Below are positions 34,070 through 45,451 of a stretch of 64,000 nt of DNA, piece by piece. The notes under the pieces were generated by a model that searched no databases, had not been told where the DNA came from, and saw only the letters and a list, made by a program, of their open reading frames with translations. How positions within the stretch are numbered: position 1 is the first letter of the stretch; the number at the start of each line of letters is the position of its first letter. Position numbers and translations under genes: made by a program. This DNA comes from Luscinia megarhynchos (lineage: Eukaryota; Chordata; Aves; Passeriformes; Turdidae), in the NCBI GenBank assembly GCA_034336665.1, contig JAPFBE010000033.1:1-64000 (forward strand), written 5' to 3'.

Positions 34070-35922
34070 CCAGTATGGTAATCAAGTATTCCTCACTGGA
34101 CTGCGTTCCCACATATCTTCCCCAGCCTTGAGGCCACTGTTTATTGTGGGCATGGCCCCAACAGAGATGATAGGCAGTTTGCCCTCAGCACTTGGCAGTT
34201 TCTGCCTCTGGCTATGAAAAGACTGTCCAGGTCCAAGACTGCCTGTGCTGCCTGCAGCATTCCAGTATGTGCAATGAACTTCGAGGAAGGCTACACAGCT
34301 TGATGGAAAAATCTATGTTGACCCTATTAAACTAGCTAACTCAGAGCAGCTCTTGGGCACCAGAAGAATGAGGAAGGATTGTTAACAGTCGCTCAGAGCA
34401 AATACAGGGGAAAAAGAACATACAGGAACAAATGAAGAAATAACAAATATCAGTGCTCAAATGATGCTATTTATATGGTATTTGCAAGTATTTGAAATAA
34501 GTTTAGTTTTCATTTCACTCATCTCTTCTACTTTTTTATCACTGTACCTAGCAAAATACACCCACGTGATTTGTTTTCCTTCTTCCCATGAAGTGGCTAT
34601 GGGTGACTGAGCACGCTGAGTAGAGGTGTGATGGTTTGCAGAGCCAATAGGCAATCATTCACAATGGCAGCAGGGCTGGTACAGTTTGGGGATAGACAAC
34701 TTCCTGCTGGCTTTTCATTAATTTTCTCAACAGACATTTCCTTGAAGAAACAAAATAGAGCAGAGGAGGCTGAGAGGGCATGAAGCAGCCTGTATGTGCC
34801 TTTCACATAAAGAAGTATGCCTAATTTAAAGTCTGAAGATTCTGTCTGGTCATTAGCAGGGTTGCTGTGTTGAGTAATCCACCTGGCTCTCCATGCTTGA
34901 GTGGAGCCAAGCAGGATTAGCTTTAGTTTCAGTGGAGAGCTCAGAGAACAGGCAGCTGTGCTGTTAGACTGATGCAATGGGGAATTTGGCTGACTAGTTT
35001 CATTTTAGAAAATCCTGGACATTGTGTCAGAAGAGGAACATGTGGAGTGGCATGTGTGTGTTCATGTGTGTGTGTATGTGGGGAAGGGGTCCAGGATCCT
35101 TTTGATACCACTATATTATGTACAGCATGACGGATATCTCTTTGTCTGGACGTGCAAACCAACAGATCAAATCTCACCCCTCCTTTCTTATCTACCTTGA
35201 CACTTCATCTTTAAGGCATTTTGTCCCCTTATGACATTAAAATAATTTAAAGAAAGAAGATAAATCCACTCAACAAGCAAGCTGCTAGCCTCACACTAGC
35301 CTGTTCTGCCTGCTGACCCCATCTGGGTCATTTAATATCTGCTCCAAGTGCTGCTTCATGCTAAGCGCTACTAGTGACAAGACAACAGCCAAGGAAGCTC
35401 ACAGAGCTTCTAATAAGACAGGAATAACACCGAAATATATAGGAGCAAATTAAATACATGCTACAGACATGATCAGGACCATAATCGGATCCTGTCTGCC
35501 AATGGTCTCATGATATAGCTGCACATAAAGATCCTCAACAAGATGATGCTCCAGCATGCTAAGCACTCAGCAAATCATTCCAGCCGTGGTGTGCTTTCAC
35601 CTGCCTGATTCAAGATGTCAGAGGATGGGCAAATAATAGAGAACACAATCCCATGGGGAACCTTAGAGAAAACTGAATGTAAGTCAAGAGGGGCTCAATT
35701 CCGCCTTCTGACCAGGAACAGCTACAAACTTAATTATTTCAAGAAATACTGTATTACTCAGTGCAATTAAAAATAGTTAACTGTTTAACTGGCTGGATGT
35801 GTCTAGTTGCTTTATAATGAGACAAGATAGTAATGGAGCATGGGAAGCAGAATAGACTTAATGTGATTGTGTCTGTGTTAAAAATCAGATTTGAATATAG
35901 CCAAACAATTGTTCCTTGGTCT
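34070..35922. other. Unclassified, probable intron
   Basis: No exon or element recognised. A short CA/TG-rich stretch lies at 35048-35083. Confidence 0.5.
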
Positions 35923-37146
35923 TGTGGTTTGACACTGGCCAAACACCAGGCACTCACTAAAGTCACTCACCTCACCCCGTCACAGTTGGGCAGAGGAGAG
36001 AAAAATTTAATGAAGGCTTCATGGAGTTAAGATAAGGACTGGGAGAAGACCCTCCCAGGGCAAAACAGGCCCAACAAAGTTACAAAGTGAATTTATTGCT
36101 AACAAAATCAGAGGAGGATAATGAGAAGTAAAAAACTCCCTTTAAAACACCTTTTCTTACATCAGCCTCTTCCTTCTTCCCACAGTGTAGGGAGACAAGG
36201 GGATAGGGATTTTGGTCAGTTTGTCACTCAAGGTTTTCTGCTGCTCACGGGAAGCTATACTGTGGGGTCCCTCCCATGGGAGACAGTTCTCTGCAAATTT
36301 CTCCAGCATGGTTCCAATTCTCACAAGCAGCAGTCCTCTCAAAACTGCTGTAACGTGAGTCCCTCCCATGGGCAGACAGTTCTCTCAAAACTCCTGCAGC
36401 GTGGGTCACTCTTCCATGGAGTGCAGTTCTCCAAGGACAGGCTACTTCAGCCTGGAAGCAGGGGCCTCCTCTCTCCACCGTGTCTCCCACTGGATCACAG
36501 CCTCCTCCAGGCATCCACCCACTCCAGAGTGAGCATCTCCCTCGTGGACTACGGGTGGATTGCTGCATCCCCCATTGTTGTATTTCATTTATGTGGTTTA
36601 TGTAGCACTGCAGAATGGTTTTTCCCTGAATCCTCCTGTAGCCTGTCTCGTAGTTTGGTCCTTTCCCCTCCCCTTTCCCTCCGCCCTGAGCTGATTGGCT
36701 GAGGTCTGGGCTCCCTCCGCCCTTGGCTGAGGATTTGAAAAGCCCGGGCAGCCAGTGCAGCTTGCGCTCTTTCCCCCTGGAAGCCTTCGGGATTAAAGCT
36801 TGGAACCACTCAGGGGAAAGGAGCCTCTTTTGGTCTTTTATCTCGTTCCTGCAGGGATCTGGGCTTTCTCCTAGTACTGAGCTAGCCAGGAGGAGGTCCC
36901 AGGTAGTAGCTGCACCCCATGGATCCCCATAGGTTGCAGAGGGACAGTCTGCTTCACCATGGTCATCACTACCGCCTGCAAAAGAATCTCAGCTACGGCA
37001 CCTGGAGCACTTCCTCCTCCTCCTTCACTGACCTTGGTGTCTCCTTGTTGTTTCCCTCACATGCTCTCACCTCCTCCTCTTCTCTAGCTGGAATTCAAAT
37101 TGCAACCCCACTTTGTTTGGATTTTCTTGTTAAATATGTTATCACA
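35923..37146 (-). mobile_element. ERVL-type LTR, split by an ERVK LTR
   Basis: On the minus strand the 3' end shows the typical ERVL-LTR closing segment (GTGAGTGCCTGGTGTTTGGC, ending CAAACCACA) and an AATAAATTCAC further upstream. Related sequence extends to about 37146, where the minus strand starts TGTGATAACATATTTAAC. Four imperfect repeats of a CTCCCATGGG-type unit lie at 36265-36430. No TSD was found, and boundaries are approximate. Confidence 0.6.
36576..36914 (+). mobile_element. ERVK-type solo LTR, TSD CCCCAT
   Basis: 339 bp, TGTTGTATTTC...GTAGCTGCA, with exact CCCCAT at 36570-36575 and 36915-36920. It has an ATTAAAG signal near 36792 and a TCTTTTGGTCTTTTATCTCG stretch near the 3' end. 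It lies opposite in strand to the ERVL-type LTR it interrupts. Confidence 0.88.
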
Positions 37147-38040
37147 GAAGCATTACCGTAATCTCTACTTGGCCCAGGCTTGGCCAGCAGCATGTGCATC
37201 TTCAAAGCCATCAGGGATTGGCTCTGCCAGACATGATAGAAGCTTCTAGCAGCTTCTCACAGAAGCTACCTTCGTGGCCCTCCCCACTACCAAAAACCAG
37301 GCCATGCAAAACCAACACACTTGGGTTTCAGTCTTTAAATGAAATCATAGCCAGTTTTAATAATATTTTCCTGACTTTAAAAATGAAATGCTGAACAGCT
37401 TTATTGTTGCATATTGCTATGTGTGACATTGATTTTGCCTACACATTGCCCAAAACCAGAAATGTCAAAAGTAGTCATATGCTTTGGTCTCCTACAGAAC
37501 TGCTCCTTTTGTGATTTCAAGCAAAGCAGATAAACCAGGAAATTGGTGAACATCATTCTGTGATATGCTGAAGATCTACTTGGAGGGTTAGACCCCCACC
37601 CAAGTCCACAGTTTCCATTTGTCCCAAGATATTGAGATTTCAAGTGACTTGGCTATGGTTGGACAGTGGTAGGTGGAGAGTGGTTTAGGATGCCATCACC
37701 TCTCACTGCTTCCATTCTTGACCACTTACATCCTCCTCATTTGAGACAGTTTGATCAGCATAAATGCCATTTGGTTGTAGACTAGGCTGATTTCCTTCCC
37801 TCGCACAGTGGGTTGGAATCATGCAGACTGACTACTCCTGTCTCTGCTGAGGGCCACTGCTAAGAGCCACTGGCTGAATCTAGCTAACTGAATTGCTTTT
37901 GAACCTGCCTAACTAGGAAATGAAGGAACTTTCAGCTCTGGGGACATTGCAGTGTTAGTCCATGGGATTTGCTGCAGTGGGAAGATGAAGAAAAACTAAT
38001 CCAGTGTGACAAAATTGTATTTTTCCATCTCCAAGGTCTA
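37147..38040. other. Unclassified, probable intron
   Basis: No element recognised. Confidence 0.5.
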
Positions 38041-38045
38041 TTAGA

Positions 38046-38113
38046 TGCGATGAGATGAGATGCGATGAGATGAGATGAGATATGATATGATATGATATGA
38101 GATGAGATGAGAT
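38046..38113. repeat. Pentanucleotide microsatellite (ATGAG)n / (ATATG)n
   Basis: About 13 imperfect units of GATGA, with an inner block of GATAT units. Confidence 0.85.
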
Positions 38114-38151
38114 TTTGGGATGCATTTGACTCTTTGTTCCCCACTGCCAGC

Positions 38152-38714
38152 TGTTGGGGGTTGGTTCCTTTTTCCCTTTCCTCTCTGTAGAATTTTTCCT
38201 ATTGTAATGCTAAGGGCCTGTTGACTACACCCTAGCACGGATGGAGGGCGGGCAGGTAAAGCAAGTGGGGGGAGCAGCACTCCCTTTTGTGCTCACTCAC
38301 TCGCCTGGCTTGGAGGAGATGGGTCGCTGGAAAAACCCTGCTCTGCCACACCGACGCTGGGAGCTGCCTTTCCTCAGCTGAGAGACCTCGCAACTCCCTG
38401 CACGGGACGACCTCCCACCTCCACCTCCATGCATCCTGTTGGAGCACCGGGACCGACACTGCCCCCGAGATCCGTGAGCAGTGTCTCTCCTCCACCCTTC
38501 CCATCCAGGACAAAGCCGCCATCACCCTCAGTGTCCCTGCAGTCACGCGGGATCACCGCACCCCTCCCTGCTCACTGGGAGCTGGCCGGCGCTGTCTGCC
38601 AGCTGGGACGGTAATTGCACCGCAGGGGAAATGTGCCCACAACCGAAAGAACTGTTACTGGGTCCCTGTTCCGTTTTATTGTCAGTTTCTTGGCTGTTGT
38701 TGTTTTGTTTGCCT

Positions 38715-38754
<40 letters not shown>

Positions 38755-38908
38755 CAGTAAAGAACTGTTACTCCTAATTCCCATATCTTTGCCTGAGAGC
38801 CTCTTAATTTCAAAATTATAATAATTTGGAGGGAAAGGGTTTACATTCTTCATTTCAAAGAGAAGCTCCTGCCTTTATTGGCAGACACCTGTCCTCCAAA
38901 CCAGGACA
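38152..38908 (+). mobile_element. ERVL-like solo LTR, TSD CCAGC
   Basis: 757 bp, TGTTGGGGGTTGG...CCAGGACA, flanked by exact CCAGC at 38147-38151 and 38909-38913. It is a full-length reference for the family and carries a TA-dinucleotide run in place of a simple TATA region. Confidence 0.9.
38717..38749. repeat. (TA)n microsatellite inside LTR
   Basis: About 16 TA units. A related LTR has a shorter TA run at about 16002-16014. Confidence 0.9.
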
Positions 38909-38989
38909 CCAGCCAAGATTGATTCAGAGGCCAAGGACTGCAGCAATTCCCTGATGAATTCTACCTTCCCAAGCAAGCAGATGTCTCAG

Positions 38990-40188
38990 TTACAGAAGAG
39001 TGCCAGTTTAGCACTATGTGGGTGTAGCCCAAACTGTGTATTCTACTCCCCTCTATGTAATTTCTGATAAACTGTTAATGATGGGTCAGTCTCAGTAGCT
39101 GCCCAGTGCACACCTGATACCTCAGGCTTCAAACTGTGTGTTAAATGAGAGAAGGAAAAAGAGGCAAACCCTGTGAGGCAAGGTAGTGTTTCTTTTTCTT
39201 CACACCAGTGACTCAGCTGTGATAACTCCCTCTGGGTGATGCCATTTTGGATTTTACCTTTTTATCTTTTATATATTCTCGGTATTCTTTACACATATAT
39301 TTGTAGCTTTGTAGCTTCTTATTGTAGCTTAGTTTCAATATTTTCCTGGGCAGAAAGACAAAATAAATTCCAGGATCCCTATGCTATCTTGGTTCTCCTT
39401 AGAAACCAAGGCTGAAACCAGCTTTTTGAGACATATTTTTGTAAACATGGTCTATATCTCATCCCAAGGGAGAAGAATATAGAAGGTACTAGAACTGGGG
39501 GAATTGCTTCACTAGGTGGGTTCCTAATTGGGACGTTCTTGTCAGATATGTTAATTTGCAGAACCTATAAAAATTGCACATGCATCCCTCACAGGGTGCT
39601 CCTTCAGCATTTTCCACCTGAAGGATTTGTGCACCTGAGGATCCTCATATAAAGGTATCCCTTTTTATCACCCTACCTGTGCCTGGCCCATATTTTTAGG
39701 ACCAGATAAAAAGGCATCATGGGGAAGCACGAGCACAGGCCCACTCATCCTGAGGGGGTCATCTCTGCTAATGGGCCATAATGAACTGAATGTCACCAGC
39801 AGAATAGGCAGCTGCAACGACCATCAAGGACTCAAAAAAATATCCTGTGACTCACAGGATTACATCATTCCATTGTGAAACTCCTCATCCTGAGGGAGCT
39901 AGTGAGAATTCCTGCCTGAATCTGAGTATATATAATATCGAGGTTTGGGGACTGGGGACACCACCACTACTGGACAGATCAGAGGAGGAGCAAAACTTCC
40001 ACAGGACCATCACTTTCGACTGCAACCATCACTTGATAGGACTGTAACTATCACCCTGAGCAATAGAGTGCCAGGTTGTATTCTGACTTTGTGGGTTTAA
40101 GCCAGTTTTCTGTGTATCATTGCATTTATTGTAATCTTTCTATTAAATCGTAACTGTTGGAGATGATACGAGATTTAATTTTTTTTTA
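38990..40188 (+). mobile_element. LTR of the 2051 family, split by nested LTRs
   Basis: The left part (38990-39217) aligns with 2060-2220: GTGTATTCTAC, then a GGCAAGGTAGTGTTTCTTTT-type stretch. The right part (39720-40188) aligns with 2230-2350 and 2860-3000: GCTAATGGGCC, GATTACATCATTCCATTGTG, TTCCACAGGACCA, GTTGTATTCTGACT. The LTR at 39218-39719 separates the two. The 3' end is interrupted by the element at 40189. Confidence 0.55.
39218..39719 (+). mobile_element. Nested LTR, same family as the split LTR 51152-55550
   Basis: It starts TGTGATAACTCC and ends AAAAAGGCATCA. Shared landmarks with 51152-51390 and 55287-55550 are CTTTTATATATTCT, GCAGAAAGACAAAA and the GTCAGATATGTTAATTTGC segment. 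The exact 3' base and TSD are uncertain. Confidence 0.6.
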
Positions 40189-40791
40189 TGTAACTTTAGT
40201 CAGTTTTCGTAGAATTGCAGAATGAACTAGGTTGGAAAACACCTTTGAGATAATCAAGTCCAACCTATGTTCACCTTTGCCCCAGGGGAACGGAATTGAA
40301 GTTTCTTTCCAGGGCATTGTTTCACCAGGTAAGGCCTGATGATCTTAACATCTGAGTAGACTGGAAGTAACACAGAAGATACACAAGTGATAACGACCAT
40401 CAACGACCACTAACAGACATCAACTCCAAACATCACCCCTGGCATGGTCAGAGACACCTGGTCTGGGAAAAGAGAGATAAGAATGAGGACCTAATTAGCA
40501 TTGGAGGAGATGAGATCTGTAATCAATAGGAAACCAAATACTGAGAACTGCATAACTTGAAACTAATGAACATTGAACCAAAGAATTTCTATGGGTTTTG
40601 ATTGTATAAGTATCTGAAAAATCTAGTAAAATTATTGTGCCATGGAATGATTTTCTCTGCACACCTGGGCTATGTGTGGATGAAATTATTTCTGTTGCAC
40701 ATCCTGGCCAGAATAAAGTAATTCCTTGATTCTCTAAGAACTAAAAATGTTGTAGGAGGGTTTTTTTGTTTTTCTTGCAGTTTCGGTGACA
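40189..40791 (+). mobile_element. LTR (same family as 43392-46315) with CR1 insert
   Basis: It starts TGTAACTTTAGTCA and ends TTTCGGTGACA. It aligns with the host LTR at 43392-46315: TTCTTTCCAGGGCATTGTT, CTCTGCACACC[TC]GGGCT, AATAAAGTAAT. A CR1 tail at 40204-40273 interrupts it. No TSD was found. Confidence 0.6.
40204..40273 (-). mobile_element. CR1 3'-end fragment
   Basis: The reverse complement gives the CR1 3' terminus (GGTTGGACTTGATTATCTCA, then a CCTAGTTCATTCTGC-type end). The related LTR at 43392 has only a short GGGGTTTTGTTTG at this site, which marks it as an insertion or replacement. Confidence 0.75.
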
Positions 40792-41489
40792 ACTCCAACT
40801 TGAAATCTCTCAAGGAAATTGTGTGGGATTAATTTCTCCCGCCAGTTAACTTTTCTAACCAACACAGAAGAGAATTTAAATTATGCAATAAATAAAATAA
40901 TCTCTTTTCATATCCTGATAAGTGATCAATAGAGTATTGAAAAAACAGAGGGAGAAAGAACGAAGTGCTGACTACAACTTCCAATTTGAGACCAAGTCCC
41001 AATATCAGCTCACTTGTGTCATTTAGCTCAGGGATATTAGCCTGCTTCTACTCAAGCTGAAATCATCACTACCTCTCACCTCTGATAGAGAGTATTTGTC
41101 AGCAAGGACTATGTTACTTCTTGGAGAGATTTCAGGGTATGTACCTCAATAGGGGCTTTGCCTGCAGGCTGTAAAGAAAGGGAAGTATAAGAATGCTGTG
41201 TGCTGTGGCCATGCTGATCACAGTGAGGGCTGTGCTACCCAGGGAGATTTGAAGAGTGACGGAACAGGTGGGATAAGTGCAGCTGATGGCCATACCTCCA
41301 TGCACTGTAAAGAAATCAAAAAGAAAAGTGTTTTTTACTAAACGGGTAGCAGAAATAAAAAGGAACTGTATTCAGCCAGCCCCCTCCTCTGAATATAGGG
41401 AATATGGTTTTAAGCTGATATGCGCTGGGCACCAGCACTGATTATTCAGGACAGGTTATCTGAATCAGGATTGTTTCACCCTGCTTCAT
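40792..41489. other. Unclassified sequence
   Basis: No element recognised. A 12-bp GGTTATCTGAAT at 41454-41465 is repeated inverted at 42483-42494. Confidence 0.5.
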
Positions 41490-42469
41490 TGTCCTGGGTT
41501 AGTGTTATGACTACTCCTCTCCCTGCCCCCCCCCCCCCCCCGCCTCTGTCTGCACGGAGCCTATGAGGGAGTCCAAGCTGCTTCAGAAGTGATCGGTACA
41601 GAAGCACAACTCCTCCTGGCATCCCGACTGCCAGTGCTGGGGTGGATGTTCAGCGGAAAGGTTCCCTCTACCCACCATGCCACCAGTGCTACATGGAGCA
41701 AGTGGATTGCCCTCATCACTCAGCGCGCCCGGATTGGAAAACTCAATCGCCCCGGGATTTTAGGAATAATCACAAACTGGCCAGAAGGTGAAAGATTCAG
41801 TGTCACGGATGAGGAAGAAGAACCAGTGACCCGGGCTGAAGAAGCTCCACCATACAGCCAGCTGCCAGCAGAGGAAACAAGTTACGCTCTATTCACCGAC
41901 AGTTCTTGTCGCATCGTAGGATGAACCGAAGGTGGAAAGCAGCTGTATGGAGCCCCACACGACGAGTCGCAGAGGCCACTGAAGGAGAGGGCGGATCAAG
42001 TCAGCTTGCTGAACTTAAAGCTATTCAACTAGCCCTAGACGTTGCAGAAAGAGAGAAATGGCCGAAACTCTATGTGTACACTGATTCCTGGATGGTGGCC
42101 AATGCTCTGTGGGGATGGTTGAAGAAATGGAAAGAGGTGAACTGGCAGCGCAGAGGAAAACCAATTTGGGCTGCTGAAGAATGGAAAAACATCGCTACTC
42201 GGTTAGAGAAACTACCTGTGAAAGTTCGCCATGTAGATGCCCATGTCCCCAGAAGTAGAGCAAATGAAGAGCAGCAAAACAATCAGCAGAAGCGGCAGCC
42301 AAAGCGGCAAAAGCAGCAGCGGCAGCAGCAGCAGGCAGCATCAGCAGCAGGCCAGCAGCCGGGGGCCCGCCGGGGCGGGGGAGGAACGGCCACGGCGGCA
42401 GCAGCTCCGTGCAGACAGAGGGGAGGGGGGGGGCAGGGAGAGGAGTAGTCATAACACTAACCCAGGACA
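41490..42469. mobile_element. Foldback element: U3-type inverted ends around ERVL pol
   Basis: The left end (41490-41560) starts TGTCCTGGGTTAGTG, has a long C-run and ends CTGTCTGCACGGAGC. The right end (42404-42469) is its near-perfect reverse complement, differing mainly in the C-run. The outermost bases match the start of the ERVL LTRs at 21405 and 26490, so both termini are U3 ends facing inward. The flanks TTCAT and GTCAT share 4 of 5 bases, suggesting integration with a 5-bp duplication. The right arm continues as inverted GC-rich sequence to about 42285. Confidence 0.75.
41561..42289 (+). pseudogene. ERVL pol fragment (RT connection and RNase H)
   Basis: An open frame (from 41589) encodes the end of RT into RNase H and reads ALFTDSSCRIVG, with Ser where DGS is usual. 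It ends at a TGA at 41922-41924 after a frame slip. The next frame (41906-42448) continues with AAVWSPTRR, the YTDSWMVANALWGWLKKWK segment and HVDAHVPRSRANE. It aligns base for base with 24725-25440 of the hypermutated provirus but keeps its Trp codons. It is not functional alone. Confidence 0.85.
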
Positions 42470-42567
42470 GTCATAAAAGACTATTCAGATAACCAAGGGT
42501 GTGACATCTAGGTCATCCAACTATCAACTTGAGCAAGTTGTGCAAGACACTATTTTTAGCTGAAGTA

Positions 42568-43000
42568 TGTTGTTTTGCTGATGTGCAGGGCGATAAGCCC
42601 TGGGCACAGGAACCCCCTGTGCTCCCATGGAGGAGCGAGGCCTGAAGGCCAAAAGGATCTAAAATACTGCCCAGAGATCAGGCTCCCAAATAAGTTCCCT
42701 TATTGTTGGTGACAAGAAGAGAGCTCCCCCCCTCGTGCTCTGTTTCTTCATGTTAATAGCCTGTACCCCGTTGGTCTCTTTCTCTTGTTTTGGTTCTGGG
42801 CCCTCAGACTATTTGCCCTGTTGCTCTAGCCTGCCCCATGCCTTCCTCATATAAACCCCTGTTTCCTCCCAGTTCGAGGGAGCTCTCCCCCCTGGCACCC
42901 TTCACACAGTGGCCTCCTATAATAAAGGCTTTGCTCTCTGTGGAACGCTATGCAAGTCTCCTGTCCTTTATCCCCGCATCGCCTGGGAGTGACTTCACAG
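42568..43000 (+). mobile_element. ERVK-like LTR, boundaries approximate
   Basis: It has a CTCATATAAACCCC TATA region at about 42848, a CCTATAATAAAGGCTTTGC polyadenylation region at about 42915, and U3 text (GGAGCGAGGCCTGAAGGCC) that I associate with avian ERVK LTRs. The start and end are uncertain; no TSD was found. Confidence 0.55.
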
Positions 43001-43391
43001 GAGAGCTAGAAATCACTAGAGCTGAAGTCACTCACCGCTAAGGGACGTGCCTGTGCCCCTTGGGATGTCCCCTGTAGGACGCCTCTCCAGGAAGGTGGCG
43101 GCACCCAAGGAAGACCACCACTAGACCCGTAGACTGCAGCATGCTGACACAGCCAATCTGGGGAAATTAGTGAACTATATCTAATTGCGAGAACTGGTTA
43201 GCAAAAACGGCTGTATAAATCTGTCTTCCAAGGTCCCTCTTTGACCAAGTTTTAAGAATCTAAATAGCTGCATTTTCTTATGTTTTGTTGATTTGGCTGC
43301 TGCTCTGTCCCTTTGGCATAGCTGAGAGTTGGCAAAAAGACCAACAGGATTTGAGTGGTTTTGTTGGAAAACATACCAGTTTAAAAATTTG
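43001..43391. other. Sequence between two LTRs
   Basis: The first 150 bp may still belong to the ERVK-like LTR or its leader. No coding capacity was recognised. Confidence 0.4.
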
Positions 43392-43826
43392 TGTATAACT
43401 TTAGTCAAGGGGTTTTGTTTGCCTTTGCCCTGGGGAAAAAAAGAATTTTAAGTTTCTTTCCAGGGCATTGTTCCACCAGGTGGGGTCTGATGAACTCAAC
43501 ATATCAACAGATTGGGAGTAGCTCAAAAGATAAAGGGCCATCAGTGCCCGTTAACGAAACATCAGTGGCCATCTAGGAACATCTACCCTCAGATGCCACC
43601 TCTGGCAGAGTTGGACACATCCGGTCTGAAAAGGACTGATAAAAGGATCAAAGAATGAAGATCTGATCCAATGGGAAACAATTCTGGGGGTTGTTCAACT
43701 CTGGACCAATGAACTTTGAAACATTGCATCTCTATGAGTTTTGACTCTCTAAAATTTGGGGGAAATCCTGTAAAATTCATGTGTTCTGGAATGATTCTCT
43801 GCACACCCGGGCTTTGTGTGGATGAG

Positions 43827-44105
43827 TGTTACTGTATAGGGGTTACGGAGCGGCGAAAGGACACAGCAACGTCACTCTCTTGCATGGTATAAGGAAGAGC
43901 AAGAAAGAGCAATTTAAGACAGATCATTGGTCAGAGAAGGAGACACCTCATGTCCCAGTCTTTCTCACGAATCCAGCAGGTGTTTATCTTTGTTATAATT
44001 CTTTCTCTCATGTTTGCAGTAGAGAAAGAGCCTCTAGCTTGGGAAAATCCTAGCTGAGGCTGAGAAAAATCCTTTAAGATTCTCCTTGGGCCTGTAATGG
44101 CCACA
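43827..44105 (-). repeat. 3' LTR of gag-only ERVK
   Basis: The minus strand reads TGTGGCCATTAC...CAGTAACA. It follows a polypurine tract (AGAAAGGGGACT) at 44106-44117. Confidence 0.85.
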
Positions 44106-44476
44106 AGTCCCCTTTCTGAAGTATATTTAAAAACGGAAGTGTTTGTGCTCCTGAGCGGGGCCCCATGCTAGGAAGAACAAATACATTTCAGAAGACCTGA
44201 GGATACATGGAGTGCCAAGGACCTGGTGTCTTTCTCTGCACATGTGAAATCCATCACCAAGTGATTATTCTAATACAATAGTGAAAACTGCCACCATTCA
44301 CCAAACAAGATCATTTAGATCTTTTCTTTCTCTTTTTCCAATCTCGCTGTCCTACCATAGACACAGTATCAGGCACAGGAAAAGCCTGAGCCTCTCATTT
44401 GGATATCATCATTGCAAGTTTTCAGCTCTTCCCTTTCAGCAATGGGATTGAGATCAGAAACATCTCCTCTGGCTGA

Positions 44477-45451
44477 CTAGGATGCTGAGGGAAGAAAAAA
44501 GGACGGCCGTGCCCCTACCAAAGCAGAGAAGGGCAGCCGAGACCCTGTCAGCGGGTCGAGCTCCGACATCGGAGAGGATGGAGGAGCCGGCACCACCTCC
44601 TTCTCTGGGGTGGCTGGCGCCGACAGCTCCCTCTCAGAAAGCGGGTCGTGGTCAGACGGCATGTTGAACGGACAGGCCCGGCACCACCCCCCCTTTTTCA
44701 GGAGGTGGCACCGCCCCGGCAGGCAGATCGAGCGACAGCATCGGCATCTTGGAGGGGCAGGCTGATGGCACCTGCTTCTTGGCAGCGAGCGGCCCCGCCA
44801 AGGCGGGAGGGCCGCCCCCCCCAGCCAGCGTGGGCTGCAGGGAGGGGCTGCCCCCAGCCAGCGCGGGCTGCAAGCCGTCAGCGCCCAGCGCCGTCAGTGT
44901 GGCGCGGACCAAGGTTGCGATCATGCCCATCGCTACCTGACCCGCAGCAGCAACGGCGGCGGGGGCGGCAGGACAGGGCTCGGGCCCCGCTCCCGCAGGC
45001 GGGAGCGGCTCCGAGCCCACCGCCGCCAACGCAACATCGGCCGCTGCTCGGGGACCGGCTCCCACCGACTCCAGCGGGAGCGGGTCCGATCCCGCCGCGC
45101 CCCCGAACAAGGCGGCGGCGTTCACAGCGGGGAACCGGGCACCCGCCAGTGGCGGCAGCGGAGCCGGATCGGGCAGAGACGCCCGCGGGGGGAGGCAGCC
45201 GTCCCCCGCTGCGGGGACGGGGAGGGAGAGCCCGCGCCTTCACCCCCCTTCGCGCCCGGCTTCTGCGTTGCCGCGCGTAGTAACTTAACACGATCCCAAG
45301 GGGGAAAGCGCACTGCACAGGGGACAGCCCTGAGCGACGGCTTTTTAGGAAAAGTTACAGAGTAAAGAACCCCGTTGCAATCTAATTCTGCCAAGGCATC
45401 TCTCCATGTTGAGAGTGCAGTTTCCCGTTTTTTAGATTGTTGAGTCCCCAT
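44477..45451 (-). pseudogene. ERVK gag, matrix plus Pro/Ala/Gly-rich region
   Basis: It starts MGTQQSKKRETALSTWRDAL at 45451, with Gly2 and Ser6 fitting myristoylation. The first frame runs 109 codons to 45122. Overlapping frames (45318-44878, 45125-44652, 44662-44477) then give low-complexity Ala/Pro/Gly/Arg-rich protein, so at least two frame changes are needed to join them. No capsid major homology region or zinc knuckle is seen. The very high GC content contrasts with the AT-rich surroundings. Confidence 0.65.

Noticed and set aside
36121..36702. 193-codon plus-strand frame
   Set aside because: It runs antisense through an ERVL-type LTR and across the junction with an ERVK LTR, so it is not a gene.
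42562..43030. AGCTGAAGT on both sides of the ERVK-like LTR as a TSD
   Set aside because: The right copy is not next to a CA end, so it cannot be the target duplication of this LTR.
44652..45280. 210-codon plus-strand frame rich in Arg/Pro
   Set aside because: It is the antisense shadow of the GC-rich ERVK gag on the minus strand.
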